From contig NZ_CM001776.1 in the NCBI RefSeq assembly GCF_000332275.1, forward strand, positions 3,227,737 through 3,291,736: 64,000 nt of DNA, given 5' to 3'. The translations under genes and the position numbers were made by a program. This DNA is from Synechococcus sp. PCC 7336 (GTDB taxonomy: Bacteria; Cyanobacteriota; Cyanobacteriia; Thermostichales; PCC-7336). The notes under the pieces are model-generated. The model had not been told where the DNA came from, searched no databases, and saw only the letters and a program-made list of their open reading frames with translations. This document shows, one piece after another, positions 25,763-34,399 of the stretch (position 1 is its first letter; the number at the start of each line of letters is the position of its first letter).

Positions 25763-28700
25763 CCGTCCTCCTCCGATGTGTTGCTGGTTGAGTCTGACGC
25801 CTGATTCTCTCGATCTTGCTCTAGGCGATAGAGAAACTCGCAAGTGTCTCGAATCAGATTGAGTTGGCGGCCTGCTAAGCGAGCGCGATCGCCTGCAAAT
25901 GCTTGTTCGAACACGTCAACAACGAAATAGCGGGCGAAGTCCAATACCTTTTGGCGCTCCTCTTCTCGCTTGCTCACAACCCAACGTCCTTCAGCCGTTG
26001 AAGCATGAACCCGATCCATCAGCTTGAAGACCTCAGCGGCCACAACCGTGACGAGGGCTTCGTCGTGGAACATACTAGATTCGGCTTTGAGGATGGTGTC
26101 AGCAGCAATATCGATGGGCTTCAACACTGCATTTGCCTTGGGGTTATAGCGCTTGTTTGCGCGATAAAACTGTCGATACAGTTCGGTGAGTTGCTTGGGG
26201 TGGTTCAACAATGATTCTGGTTTCAAATCCCATGTCTCCTTGTCAAAGTTGTAGTTTGTGTAGGGGTCAAAGCAGGGGTAGAAGTGTTGGGCGTAGAGCT
26301 TGATTTTCTGAGGGCTGGGGGCATCGGCTTTTTGTCCTCTACTCCACTTCGCTAAGTAGGAAAAGACATAGAGGGGGCTGGTCTCGATATCTTTTGCCAG
26401 TTCCGTAAAACGACCCCAGTTGGCGTCATACCCACCTTTGCCCTGCTTGGCGTTGACATCCATGTGAATGGCGTAGGCTGCGGTCAGCGTATTTAACGGA
26501 GCAGAGCGCTTGGTGCCGCTGTTGTCCGTCCAGCCGTCGAGGATGGTGTCGAGGCGAAACCGATCCCGACCCATCAGGGTGCGAAAGGCATGGGGGGCAC
26601 TGTCGAGGAAGACGCTTTCTTCAAATTCGGCTCCATCGGTAAAGGGCGGAATCGGGGACTCAGAGACAACGGTTTTGACATCCAGAATCATCGGAAAGGC
26701 GAGGGCAAGCCAGCTCGGCATCACCCAGGATTCAGTGTCAGTGCTGTCGCGCCCTGGCGGTAGTGCCATGAAGTAGAAGGTCAGGGGCTTGTCTTCGGGG
26801 TAGGAGAGCTTGAAGGTTCGATCGCGCTTGAAGTTGGGGTCGTCGTCGGGTAGCTGCTTGCGCTGGTCTAGGTTTTCATCCATCAGAAAGGCATCAACGG
26901 CTCGATAGCGGCTGCGGCTGAAGTCGGCCTCTAGTTGCTTGCTGATGAAGTGATTGCGGATGCGGGTGTCGAAGTGGGTTTGGGCGATGTTGGTATAGGC
27001 TCTGTGCAGAAAGCTGTTAGTTTCTGGGGTGAAGTAATAGGTTGGATAAAAGTAGAGGTAACGGTATTTGCCATCTTCAAACCGTTTGCCCACAGTCTGG
27101 GTCTGGTTCATCAAAATCTGCCGCAGCATCATCTCGACACCCGCAATGCTAGAGATATTACGCTTGGCATTGGAGCCGCCCAGGTGTTGCTTGTTGGTAT
27201 AAACCTGGGGGGTGAACAGTACCGCTGATTCCATCTGTTCGCTGACGGAATAGGGTGAATGGGAAATCGAGCAAATCATTTGCCGTCCCCGTCCCGGTTT
27301 CTTGGCGGCGTTATAGTAAACCAGCTCTTTTAGAAAGATCTCCGCCTGTTCTGATACCGATGATGATTGGGATTGACCGGGCAGCATGACCACGTTGCTC
27401 ACCCACTGCCGCAGATCGTCCCAGCCATCAGACAGCTCGTATTGAGCGACGATCGGCTGAGTGAGTTGGGTTATGTAGGCGATCGCGTTTCGACAAGTTT
27501 CGCGCAGATCTTCAATGCCAGGATTTTGCTCCAGAAACTTCGCTGCCAAGAAATACCACTCGTAGGGCACGCCCCCAGTATTGCCCTTAAGTTTGAGTTG
27601 CTTGAGTGTTTCGTTAATGCGCTGAATCTCTCGGATTTGAGCCAGATACTCAGACAACTGCCAAAACTCAGCGACTTTGCGAATGATGTTGTCGGGCAAA
27701 ACGGCTTCGTCGATCGCGGGCAATTCCGCCAAATCCTTCTGCTTTTTGCGCGCTTTAGCCCGTTCTTTAATGACAGTTTCGAGCTGTTTCACTCGTTCGC
27801 CCCAGATCTTGCGACTCATCAAATCGCCAAATTCTGCGAGCTGGTCAATGCGAATGTCGTCGGTAAAAGTGAAGCTGTAATCGAGCGAGAGAACGCCTCG
27901 CTGTTGAAAAGCAATCAGGTTTTCGCTGCGCTTGGTGGCGACTGACAGTTTATTGGGATTCAGGATGCGCAGGGTTGCATCTAGAGCCACCTGCATTAGG
28001 CCGAGATCGTCGAAGAACAAGTTGTAGTAGTCGGCATATTTCATCCCCTTGCCATCGCGACCGAATCCGGTTTGTCGCAGGCGGAGCTGTCCGGCACAGA
28101 GTTCCTTAATGCTGGCAATGACGCGATTGGGCAAGCTGTTGGGGCTGACAGTAGGGGCCGATCGCGCTGCCAGATAAATGACACCCGTAGGGAGGTAAAG
28201 CAGGGGCGTGTAATGCTCTTCTGGACCGTTGAGGCTGGTGTGGGCATCCATCAGGGCGTTGTTGACGACGTTGGTGAGTACCCCTCGGTTTTCGGAAATT
28301 GCATGATAGCTAAACCGAAGCTGCCCGTCGCTCAGGGCGTGAATAATTTCGTTTAAGCCTGAATGTTTTGCATCTTGAGGGTGCTTGATAACAGAAGCAA
28401 GGCGATCGGCCAGACAGGTGAGATCGGCCAAACAGCGGAGGGTGCGATCGCGCAGGACTGGATTCAATCCATCCTCTGACAAATTGAGGTTGGTGTCGTT
28501 GCGCCGCTGGGCATTGTAGGCCAGAAATAGCAGGTCATCTAGATATTGCTGCCATTCATTAGGTTGGGTTGGGCAGATGAATCGATCGAGTTCTAGAGCC
28601 TTCATCAATACGGCGATCGTTTCCCGGTGTTCTGCAATGGAGCGCTTGCGAATATCTTGTTCTGGATCTCGCCGGATAGCTCGATAGACTTCTGGCATTT

Positions 28701-29196
28701 CGGGAATCAGATCGTAGTCAAACTTCTCAAAATCGTGCAGGATAAACCCGGACACCAAAAGACGACGTTCTCGCGCTTTAACAAGGCGCTTGACAGTGGT
28801 ATCGAGTCGTTCTAACCGTTGCTCAATCAGATTGGCGGGGAATAATCCGTTGAGGAGGTGGGTGTTAAGGGATTGGTCGGCGGCATTATCGCGACGGATG
28901 GGATTTTTGCCCTCAGCGATACGTCTGGGATTGACGACGCGATCCAAGTATTCTGCGAAGAATTTGCCACCTTTGGCGGTTACACCGACTGTATACTTCA
29001 GCAGATTGGGTAGGACAATCTCGGCAAAGTCCTGCATTACTGCATCGTCAGGATGTTGGGTCTGAATTGCTTCCCTCAGGAGCTTGAGGGTGAGCAGTTC
29101 TCGTGCGGTGGGTTCTATCGTGCGATCGCTTTCTTCGTCAAAACCATAATCACTGTCTAAGAAACCTAAGCCTTCATCACTTATTTCGTTTAGCAT
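25759..29196 (-). CDS. cas10d: Type I-D large subunit Cas10d (Csc3) with HD nuclease
   Basis: This 1145-residue protein is the large subunit that defines type I-D. The HD nuclease part is N-terminal: His113 in NTHLLNGLFP and the HD pair at 154-155 in SGFILHDFEKFDYD. This replaces the HD domain missing from the Cas3 of this system. The remaining palm-like and helical parts are diverged, and I see no GGDD cyclase motif, as expected. It recognises the PAM and degrades target DNA together with Cas3. It starts 2 nt after the HEPN toxin gene and overlaps the nuclease-like gene by 4 nt. Confidence 0.95.
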   Translation of the reverse strand: MLNEISDEGLGFLDSDYGFDEESDRTIEPTARELLTLKLLREAIQTQHPDDAVMQDFAEIVLPNLLKYTVGVTAKGGKFFAEYLDRVVNPRRIAEGKNPIRRDNAADQSLNTHLLNGLFPANLIEQRLERLDTTVKRLVKARERRLLVSGFILHDFEKFDYDLIPEMPEVYRAIRRDPEQDIRKRSIAEHRETIAVLMKALELDRFICPTQPNEWQQYLDDLLFLAYNAQRRNDTNLNLSEDGLNPVLRDRTLRCLADLTCLADRLASVIKHPQDAKHSGLNEIIHALSDGQLRFSYHAISENRGVLTNVVNNALMDAHTSLNGPEEHYTPLLYLPTGVIYLAARSAPTVSPNSLPNRVIASIKELCAGQLRLRQTGFGRDGKGMKYADYYNLFFDDLGLMQVALDATLRILNPNKLSVATKRSENLIAFQQRGVLSLDYSFTFTDDIRIDQLAEFGDLMSRKIWGERVKQLETVIKERAKARKKQKDLAELPAIDEAVLPDNIIRKVAEFWQLSEYLAQIREIQRINETLKQLKLKGNTGGVPYEWYFLAAKFLEQNPGIEDLRETCRNAIAYITQLTQPIVAQYELSDGWDDLRQWVSNVVMLPGQSQSSSVSEQAEIFLKELVYYNAAKKPGRGRQMICSISHSPYSVSEQMESAVLFTPQVYTNKQHLGGSNAKRNISSIAGVEMMLRQILMNQTQTVGKRFEDGKYRYLYFYPTYYFTPETNSFLHRAYTNIAQTHFDTRIRNHFISKQLEADFSRSRYRAVDAFLMDENLDQRKQLPDDDPNFKRDRTFKLSYPEDKPLTFYFMALPPGRDSTDTESWVMPSWLALAFPMILDVKTVVSESPIPPFTDGAEFEESVFLDSAPHAFRTLMGRDRFRLDTILDGWTDNSGTKRSAPLNTLTAAYAIHMDVNAKQGKGGYDANWGRFTELAKDIETSPLYVFSYLAKWSRGQKADAPSPQKIKLYAQHFYPCFDPYTNYNFDKETWDLKPESLLNHPKQLTELYRQFYRANKRYNPKANAVLKPIDIAADTILKAESSMFHDEALVTVVAAEVFKLMDRVHASTAEGRWVVSKREEERQKVLDFARYFVVDVFEQAFAGDRARLAGRQLNLIRDTCEFLYRLEQDRENQASDSTSNTSEEDG

Positions 29197-29198
29197 GT

Positions 29199-29648
29199 CT
29201 AATCCTCTAAAGAACCTAAGTAGGATTGAATTTCATAAAGATATTCAGGATAAAATTTCAATGCTTTTTGTAGTGCGTCAATGACTCTTTCTGGAATTAG
29301 CTCGTCATAAAGGTGTGCCAGCACATTACGAAATCCAGCAGATCTAGCTAGTTCATTAGCAAGAGAGTTGGTAAGGATACCGTTTTGAGCTAATAGAAGG
29401 AACGACTCTGAGTTTTTCAAATCTTGCAACTCTTGTGTATTCAAAGCTAGTACTCGCTTTAACAAGGATTTATTAACATCAATCGCAGCCTGGATCGAAA
29501 CTTCTAAATTACGCTCGATAATATCTTGTATATCATCACTATTTAGATAGTCTTCGAGACTAAGAAGGCGATATTTTTGGAGCCGTTCCAAACGTCTCCT
29601 GATAACATCTATTTTCCGAGAAAGAATATCGAGGTTGAATTCATTCAT
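29199..29648 (-). CDS. hepT: HEPN-domain RNase toxin (HepT / DUF86)
   Basis: This 149-residue all-helical protein carries the HEPN catalytic motif R-x4-H-x-Y as RNVLAHLYD (Arg107, His112, Tyr114). HepT toxins cleave RNA; the partner nucleotidyltransferase blocks them by adding AMP units to the motif tyrosine. Its start overlaps the MNT gene stop in an ATGA, and its stop lies 2 nt before the cas10d start, so toxin, antitoxin and cas10d should be on one transcript. The motif is complete, so the toxin is probably active. Confidence 0.88.
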   Translation of the reverse strand: MNEFNLDILSRKIDVIRRRLERLQKYRLLSLEDYLNSDDIQDIIERNLEVSIQAAIDVNKSLLKRVLALNTQELQDLKNSESFLLLAQNGILTNSLANELARSAGFRNVLAHLYDELIPERVIDALQKALKFYPEYLYEIQSYLGSLED

Positions 29649-30304
29649 GCCTTCAATTCTCGCAAGGTTTGAAGGGTTTTCTCGCGTATCTGCTGCCGCA
29701 TTGCCTTGAGTTCGAAATCACTCATTAACATCTTTTGCCGAAAAGACTCAAAGAGTTCAGGCTCTCTTTCGTATAATATCTTTCCATCTTGTGCGATGTA
29801 GTGAGCCATAATCTCTGAGCATTCTTTCATGTCGATAACATCAATTCGATCGTCTAAAAGGTCATAAGCATCTTGTAAAATTCCCCAAATCCGAAGTAAA
29901 TCCCACTCCTGCTTCTCGTCTTGCTTTTGTTGCTCTTCATCGCATAAAAAAGCGAAATCCCAATCACTACCAGAACCGGCATCACCTCTAGCCCTGGAGC
30001 CAAACAAAACAAGCAATTTTAGGTCAGGAGCTTTTTCGAGAATTTCAGGAATAGAGTCGGCTAATTCATCAACCTTTAGCCCTGGTCGAACTTTCTTGGT
30101 CAATGTTTGGGCATAAAGCAAACAAGCCTGAATGTCCTCTAGCTCTAGTGAGGGGTATCTTTCTAGTAAGGTTTCGTAGGTGTCACCTGCGGCTAACAGG
30201 CCCAAGATATGCTCAACTGCGATGCCGCGACCTCGGATAATGGGCTTGCCACCAAATATCTTTCGGCTTGTCGTAATGCGACTGAGGAGTTCTTGCTCAT
30301 TCAT
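29645..30304 (-). CDS. mntA: DUF433-MNT nucleotidyltransferase fusion, antitoxin of HepT
   Basis: This 219-residue protein has two domains. Residues 1-75 are a DUF433 domain (GGKPIIRGRGIAVEHILGLL; SLELEDIQACLLYAQ), a winged-helix fold found in VapB-type antitoxins. Residues 95-215 are a minimal nucleotidyltransferase with the G-S-x10-D-x-D motif (FGSRARGDAGSGSDWDF; Gly102, Ser103, Asp114, Asp116). MntA proteins neutralise HepT by (oligo)AMPylation. The added DUF433 part could bind the promoter. The ATG at 30304 follows a GGAG ribosome-binding site by 9 nt; a TTG at 30319 is less likely. It overlaps hepT by 4 nt. Confidence 0.87.
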   Translation of the reverse strand: MNEQELLSRITTSRKIFGGKPIIRGRGIAVEHILGLLAAGDTYETLLERYPSLELEDIQACLLYAQTLTKKVRPGLKVDELADSIPEILEKAPDLKLLVLFGSRARGDAGSGSDWDFAFLCDEEQQKQDEKQEWDLLRIWGILQDAYDLLDDRIDVIDMKECSEIMAHYIAQDGKILYEREPELFESFRQKMLMSDFELKAMRQQIREKTLQTLRELKA

Positions 30305-30695
30305 GATGTATGACTCCAAAGAAGGTTTTTCGCGCGCGATCGGTCAGGATGCTGGACTCGATCGCCTGGTGGTGCTGACCCAGCATAAGTTTCTTCAGCA
30401 GAATTTGGACTGTCATCTTAGTAACGCTATGTTTCAAGTCAGTAATTGTGTACTCCACGATCTTGAATAACCACTCTATTGAAGAGGGAGGCAGGAGAAA
30501 CTTGTTTAGCTTTTTAGATTGAAGGGCCTTGCTGGTGACTCTACCAACCTTGCACTAGTGGCTGCAGGGGGTTAAGACTACCTACGTCTGTCCTTACTAC
30601 CGAAAGCTATTAGAGTAGCCTCCCTCTTCTCTTCTGGCGCAGAGCATCTAACTTAGATCGGAATCTATGCACCAGAAGAAATCGGGTTAGCTATA
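30305..30695. other. Gap upstream of the HEPN/MNT-cas10d transcript, with a decayed repeat-spacer copy
   Basis: These 391 bp hold no supported gene and probably the promoter of the mntA-hepT-cas10d unit. Around 30561-30612 a stretch ending GGGGGTTAAGAC is followed by GTCTGTCCTTACTACCGAAA; the same pair of a repeat-like end and following sequence occurs again at 31095-31145. It is thus a second copy of an old CRISPR repeat-spacer unit. Confidence 0.45.
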
Positions 30696-30881
30696 TTAGA
30701 ACAACCGATACTCGTACCGATTGTGGGCAATTCTACGCTTCTCAATCCGGTAACCCTTGTTACGAGCTTCATGGACTGTGGCTCCAAACCGCCAGCTAAC
30801 CTCTTGAACTAACTCCTCAGCTGGATGCCATAACTCGTCTTTCAGGAGAGCGAGTAGGCGTTGCAAATTTGTCTTTTTCAT
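30696..30881 (-). CDS. Small winged-helix DNA-binding protein in the cas operon
   Basis: This 61-residue protein is one compact wHTH: LQRLLALLKDELWHPAEELV, VSWRFGATVHEARNKGY, IEKRRIAHNRYEYRLF. I chose the ATG at 30881, which gives the bare domain; the open frame extends to 30986 without features. Similar small wHTH proteins accompany cyanobacterial CRISPR loci, as I recall. It could regulate cas expression. Remnants of an old CRISPR unit lie on both sides. Confidence 0.7.
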   Translation of the reverse strand: MKKTNLQRLLALLKDELWHPAEELVQEVSWRFGATVHEARNKGYRIEKRRIAHNRYEYRLF

Positions 30882-31078
30882 GTGTTTTTGTCGGGAATAG
30901 TTTACAAGAAGGATCGCAAATGCCTGGTTAGGTATAGTTTTTGCGACCTTCAGCTTTAAGCTACAAATTTCGATAGCAGGCGTCAAGTTATTTTTAGGAA
31001 GTAAGCCTCAGACCTATTCAACAGTATCAAGCGTTGACTTGTTCAACATCTACAAGGAAAATAAACGTGGCAAGAAGA

Positions 31079-31187
31079 ATGACTCAAGTGGCCAACCCCT
31101 CTTAGGTATTGAAACGAACAAGTCTGTGCTTACTGCCGTAAGCTTTTTCTTCTCTAATGCCCCTGAATCCCTCTTAGGGATTAAAAC
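31079..31187 (+). repeat. Two decayed CRISPR repeats, 72 bp apart
   Basis: The 37-nt window ending at 31115 ends CCCTCTTAGGTATTGAAAC and that ending at 31187 ends CCCTCTTAGGGATTAAAAC. Their right halves match the array repeat (CCCTCTCAGGGATTGAAAC), and the second also keeps part of the left half (about 26 of 37 positions by eye). Their ends are exactly 72 nt apart, which is the repeat-plus-spacer period. Orientation is opposite to the main array. The second abuts the cas3 stop. Confidence 0.7.
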
Positions 31188-33358
31188 TACACAACCCATA
31201 TCTCACCTCCATCGTTTCTGAATCGGTAAGCCAGAGTGTCAATCAGCAGAGCTGACTGACCGAACGCCACTGAGTAAGGCGCGTTTGCATCGTGAACACT
31301 GTTCGCATCGCTGATGGGATAAATCTGAAAGTGCATGGGGAGCTGCAACCGCAGGCGCACCTCTCGCACAGGCTTGCGCAACACATAGCAAACCATCGCT
31401 TGCCGCTGTAACCGTCGGTCGATCGACCCAGCCCAAGGATTATCTGGCTGCCAGATTTGCAGCCCCCATAATACCTGCACCTTCCAGGCATCAGCAAAGG
31501 GCTGAAGATCGCCAGGATAAGTGAACGTCCAGTTCAACCGCTCTTCGCGATAGCCCCGCAACTTCATAAAGCCCAAACAGTATTTGAAGCGCCCTTTAGG
31601 AATGGGCTGCCCAGTATGCTCAGCAGTTGCCTCAAGCGTTGCCATAAACGCCTTCTCGCTCCACATCTCAATTTCTAGGTTGCCGAGCACTCCCGGTAGG
31701 TCGTAGGTTTTGAAGCGATCGCCCTCGTGGACTTCGGTCAAATCATATAAGCCACATTGCAGCGGACTAGACCCCCGAAAGCTGGCGGCATCTTCAGCAA
31801 TTGGGTTGCCTTTCTTGCCTGAAAGCTTGTGCCAGTCACTGGCCCAGCCCCTTGCCCGTCCCGCCACCGTCTTCAGAGGAATCTCGAAAACCTCCTCGCA
31901 GTTGGCCTGAAAGCGTTGTAGAGAGCCAGAATATTGCTTCTGGATGGATGGATGCCTGAGGTTGTGCCATAGCCTGAACGACTGCACCGCGCCCCAGCGT
32001 TTGTAGTAACCCTCAAAGTCGTTGATTTGGCGGTACTTGCTGCGGATAAGGGTTTGGAAAGTGATGCGATCGCAACTCTCACCATCCACCAACACGGCAT
32101 CCTTGCCTGAAAACAACCGCTCCACAAAGAAATTAGGCACCAGAGCATAGGCGCTAAAGCCATCAAACTGGACTTCCTGCCCATTTTTCTCATAGCCATC
32201 GTGGCGACCCAAGCGCCCTAAGCGCTGAATAAAGTTACCTGCATCCGACGATTCAAACACGAGGAAATTGATTTTGAAATCGACACCAACATCAATCGTG
32301 CTAGTGCCGATCGCCAGGTCGGCTGCCAGAGACGCAGCCTTTTCTCGATGACCAGATAGCCCAGTGTTCTCTCGAACGCTCAAACCATGATTCGCAAAGA
32401 GTGTTCTGAAGATGGGCGTCAAGCGTTTCACTGCAGCAATGGAGTTCAGGATGATTGCCCCCTTGCTGCCAGGACGATCCAAGAACTGATGCAGAATCCG
32501 ATCCTGATTCTCCTTGAGCCAAGTCTCAGACGATTGAGAAGTCGGCTCCATCGGTACAAAGGTAAGGTCAATGGAACGGGCCACCTGCCGCCAATGTTTT
32601 GCGTTCAGCTCGTCTACCTCTGCCTTCGTATTGGGGAATTGGTACTTGCCCTTGTCAATGGGATCGATCGAACGGCAGCGAAATCCAGCCACTTCCAGAC
32701 GTTTGAGGAGCGATTCGCTAGGGGTTGCCGATAGAAACAGAAACGTCTTGCGCCGGTTTGTGACCCGAATCAACAGCATCGTATTGAGAACACTGGCAAC
32801 CTGAGGTGCAGCGAAAACGTGGAACTCGTCAAAAATAAACAGCTCAAAGTCTTTATCGATGCGGTTCCAGAGTTTATCTGGGGCGTCCTTGCTAGTGAGA
32901 TATGCTCCTCGGTGGAGGTAGTGGAAGATATCGGGGTTTGTGATGAGAACTTCGGATTGACCAGCACGAGACGCGATCGCGCTTCCCTTCCGCAGCCCTT
33001 CATTTTCCGCATAAATTTCCAACTCAGGCCCACTCAGCCGATTGACCCGTGGAGCATTTGAGGGTTGAAACTGAGCAATATAGTCCTTGACTTGAGCCTC
33101 TTGATCGCCAGCCAGAGCATTCGTGGGATACAGCCCGATTGCAGAACTTTCCCCCTGCAAAACGTCTAAGTACGCCGCCAGACTTTTGCCGTCCCCCGTC
33201 ATTGCCGTGTTAAACACCACATCCACCTCGGGATCGCGCAATGCCTTGAGAGTTTCGACCTGGTGCCATGCCAGCCTCCAGCCAGCGGGTAGCTCGATTC
33301 CGGCAGGGATGTCATCAGTAGGACAAGAATAAACAGGTTTTAGCCGAATTGAATACAT
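31187..33358 (-). CDS. cas3: Type I-D Cas3 helicase (no HD domain)
   Basis: This 723-residue superfamily 2 helicase has motif I as MTGDGKS (53-59), the DEFH box at 177-180 (IFDEFHVF), SATPS at 210-214, and a C-terminal helicase part with ERL-type QRLGRLGRHD. There is no HD nuclease domain, which fits type I-D, where the HD is in Cas10d. The protein unwinds target DNA after recruitment. It is the first gene of the leftward cas cluster and shares a regulatory region with the divergent WYL gene. Confidence 0.92.
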   Translation of the reverse strand: MYSIRLKPVYSCPTDDIPAGIELPAGWRLAWHQVETLKALRDPEVDVVFNTAMTGDGKSLAAYLDVLQGESSAIGLYPTNALAGDQEAQVKDYIAQFQPSNAPRVNRLSGPELEIYAENEGLRKGSAIASRAGQSEVLITNPDIFHYLHRGAYLTSKDAPDKLWNRIDKDFELFIFDEFHVFAAPQVASVLNTMLLIRVTNRRKTFLFLSATPSESLLKRLEVAGFRCRSIDPIDKGKYQFPNTKAEVDELNAKHWRQVARSIDLTFVPMEPTSQSSETWLKENQDRILHQFLDRPGSKGAIILNSIAAVKRLTPIFRTLFANHGLSVRENTGLSGHREKAASLAADLAIGTSTIDVGVDFKINFLVFESSDAGNFIQRLGRLGRHDGYEKNGQEVQFDGFSAYALVPNFFVERLFSGKDAVLVDGESCDRITFQTLIRSKYRQINDFEGYYKRWGAVQSFRLWHNLRHPSIQKQYSGSLQRFQANCEEVFEIPLKTVAGRARGWASDWHKLSGKKGNPIAEDAASFRGSSPLQCGLYDLTEVHEGDRFKTYDLPGVLGNLEIEMWSEKAFMATLEATAEHTGQPIPKGRFKYCLGFMKLRGYREERLNWTFTYPGDLQPFADAWKVQVLWGLQIWQPDNPWAGSIDRRLQRQAMVCYVLRKPVREVRLRLQLPMHFQIYPISDANSVHDANAPYSVAFGQSALLIDTLAYRFRNDGGEIWVV

Positions 33359-33378
33359 AACAGCACAACTGACTAGTG

Positions 33379-33389
33379 AAGTGTACGTA
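33379..33389. promoter_or_regulatory. Partial operator site near cas3
   Basis: AAGTGTACGTA repeats 11 of the 16 bases of the palindrome at 33450-33465. It lies 21-31 bp upstream of the cas3 start. I infer a second, weaker binding site for the same regulator. Confidence 0.5.
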
Positions 33390-33449
33390 TCTCATTGCAT
33401 AAATCCATATTGGCAGAGAATATAGGATCGATCGACAGATGCACAGATA

Positions 33450-33465
33450 AAGTGTACGTACACTT
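33450..33465. promoter_or_regulatory. 16-bp palindromic operator between cas3 and the WYL regulator
   Basis: AAGTGTACGTACACTT is a perfect palindrome. It ends 14 bp upstream of the WYL gene start and lies 92 bp from the cas3 start. With the partial copy nearer cas3 it is the best candidate for autoregulation and cas repression by the WYL protein. Confidence 0.7.
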
Positions 33466-33479
33466 AGACCTGCTCAACT

Positions 33480-34340
33480 ATGGCTCGCAAACGCTCCTCC
33501 ATCACCCTCTCCATTGCAGAACGCGACAAAGCCCAGCTAGAGCAGTTGGCGCTGGAGTTCGGGCAGACCTGGGGAGACAAGCCCAACATTTCTAAATTAC
33601 TCAAGGCGATCGCCAACCACGAGCTGCACATCGCCCCCAACCACGATTGGTCGTCCGATCGCCTCAAAGCCCTCAACCTCGCCCGCAAAAACCTACAGGA
33701 TCTAGGCAAAACAGACGAAGCCAAGGCGATCGCTACCCTGCTCCTCGAACGCAGTGAATTAAAGTCTATCCCCCTACGCCAAGAGCTAGAAGCATTCCTA
33801 CAAAACCCAGTCCCCACCTGGCGCACCGACATCGATCGCCAAATCCGGCAAAACCAACCCTTCCGCCTCACCTATCGAGACGCCGCCGACCGTCCCTTCA
33901 GCTTCACCGTCCATCATGCCCACATCGATCGCATCGAAAAACGCGAATACCTCAATTGCTGGTGCGAAGAAACCGACGGCAACCAAGATATCCCGGCCCT
34001 ATCCCACAACTGGAGCCTCCGCCTCGATCGCATCCCCGAAGCCGCGATCGTCACTTGTCCCAGAAATTGGAAATCTAGTTTGGACACCATCGATATTGAA
34101 TTCGAACTCCATCGCGGACTCGCTTTTGCCTACCAAGCGAGAAAAGAAGATCGGCAGAGCGAATGGCTGGACTCCCCCACTCGCCGCAAAATTGTCCGAA
34201 AGATTTCCAGCACCTTTTGGTTTTTTCGAGAAATCTTTCCCTATGGCGAAGATTGCATCATCCTCGGCCCAGACAATATTCGGGAACAATTTAGGCTTAA
34301 AGTGCAGTATTTGTGGAACATTTACCATGCCCAAACCTAA
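33480..34340 (+). CDS. WYL-domain transcriptional regulator of the CRISPR locus
   Basis: This 286-residue protein has a basic N-terminal domain that looks like a ribbon-helix-helix (KRSSITLSIAERDKAQLEQL; KPNISKLLKAIANHEL) and a central-to-C-terminal WYL domain (IRQNQPFRLTYRDAADRPF; HHAHIDRIEKREYLNCWCEE; LRLDRIPEAAI). WYL proteins sense nucleic-acid or nucleotide ligands. In Synechocystis 6803 a WYL protein (Sll7009) encoded beside the type I-D locus lowers expression of that locus, and this gene has the same position, divergent from cas3. I expect a repressor acting at the palindrome upstream. Confidence 0.85.
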   Translation: MARKRSSITLSIAERDKAQLEQLALEFGQTWGDKPNISKLLKAIANHELHIAPNHDWSSDRLKALNLARKNLQDLGKTDEAKAIATLLLERSELKSIPLRQELEAFLQNPVPTWRTDIDRQIRQNQPFRLTYRDAADRPFSFTVHHAHIDRIEKREYLNCWCEETDGNQDIPALSHNWSLRLDRIPEAAIVTCPRNWKSSLDTIDIEFELHRGLAFAYQARKEDRQSEWLDSPTRRKIVRKISSTFWFFREIFPYGEDCIILGPDNIREQFRLKVQYLWNIYHAQT

Positions 34341-34399
34341 TCATTCCAGCCTCTATTCCCCGAGGGCGATCGGAAGAGGCTGCCTTCGAGATTGCAGCG

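Noticed and set aside
25759-29196. Type III (Csm/Cmr) system because of a Cas10-like gene
   Set aside because: No GGDD cyclase motif is seen and the neighbours are csc1, csc2 and cas3, which define type I-D.
30491-30501. Another repeat-like end (GCAGGAGAAAC) left of the decayed units
   Set aside because: The match is too short and its spacing (77 nt) does not fit as well as the others.
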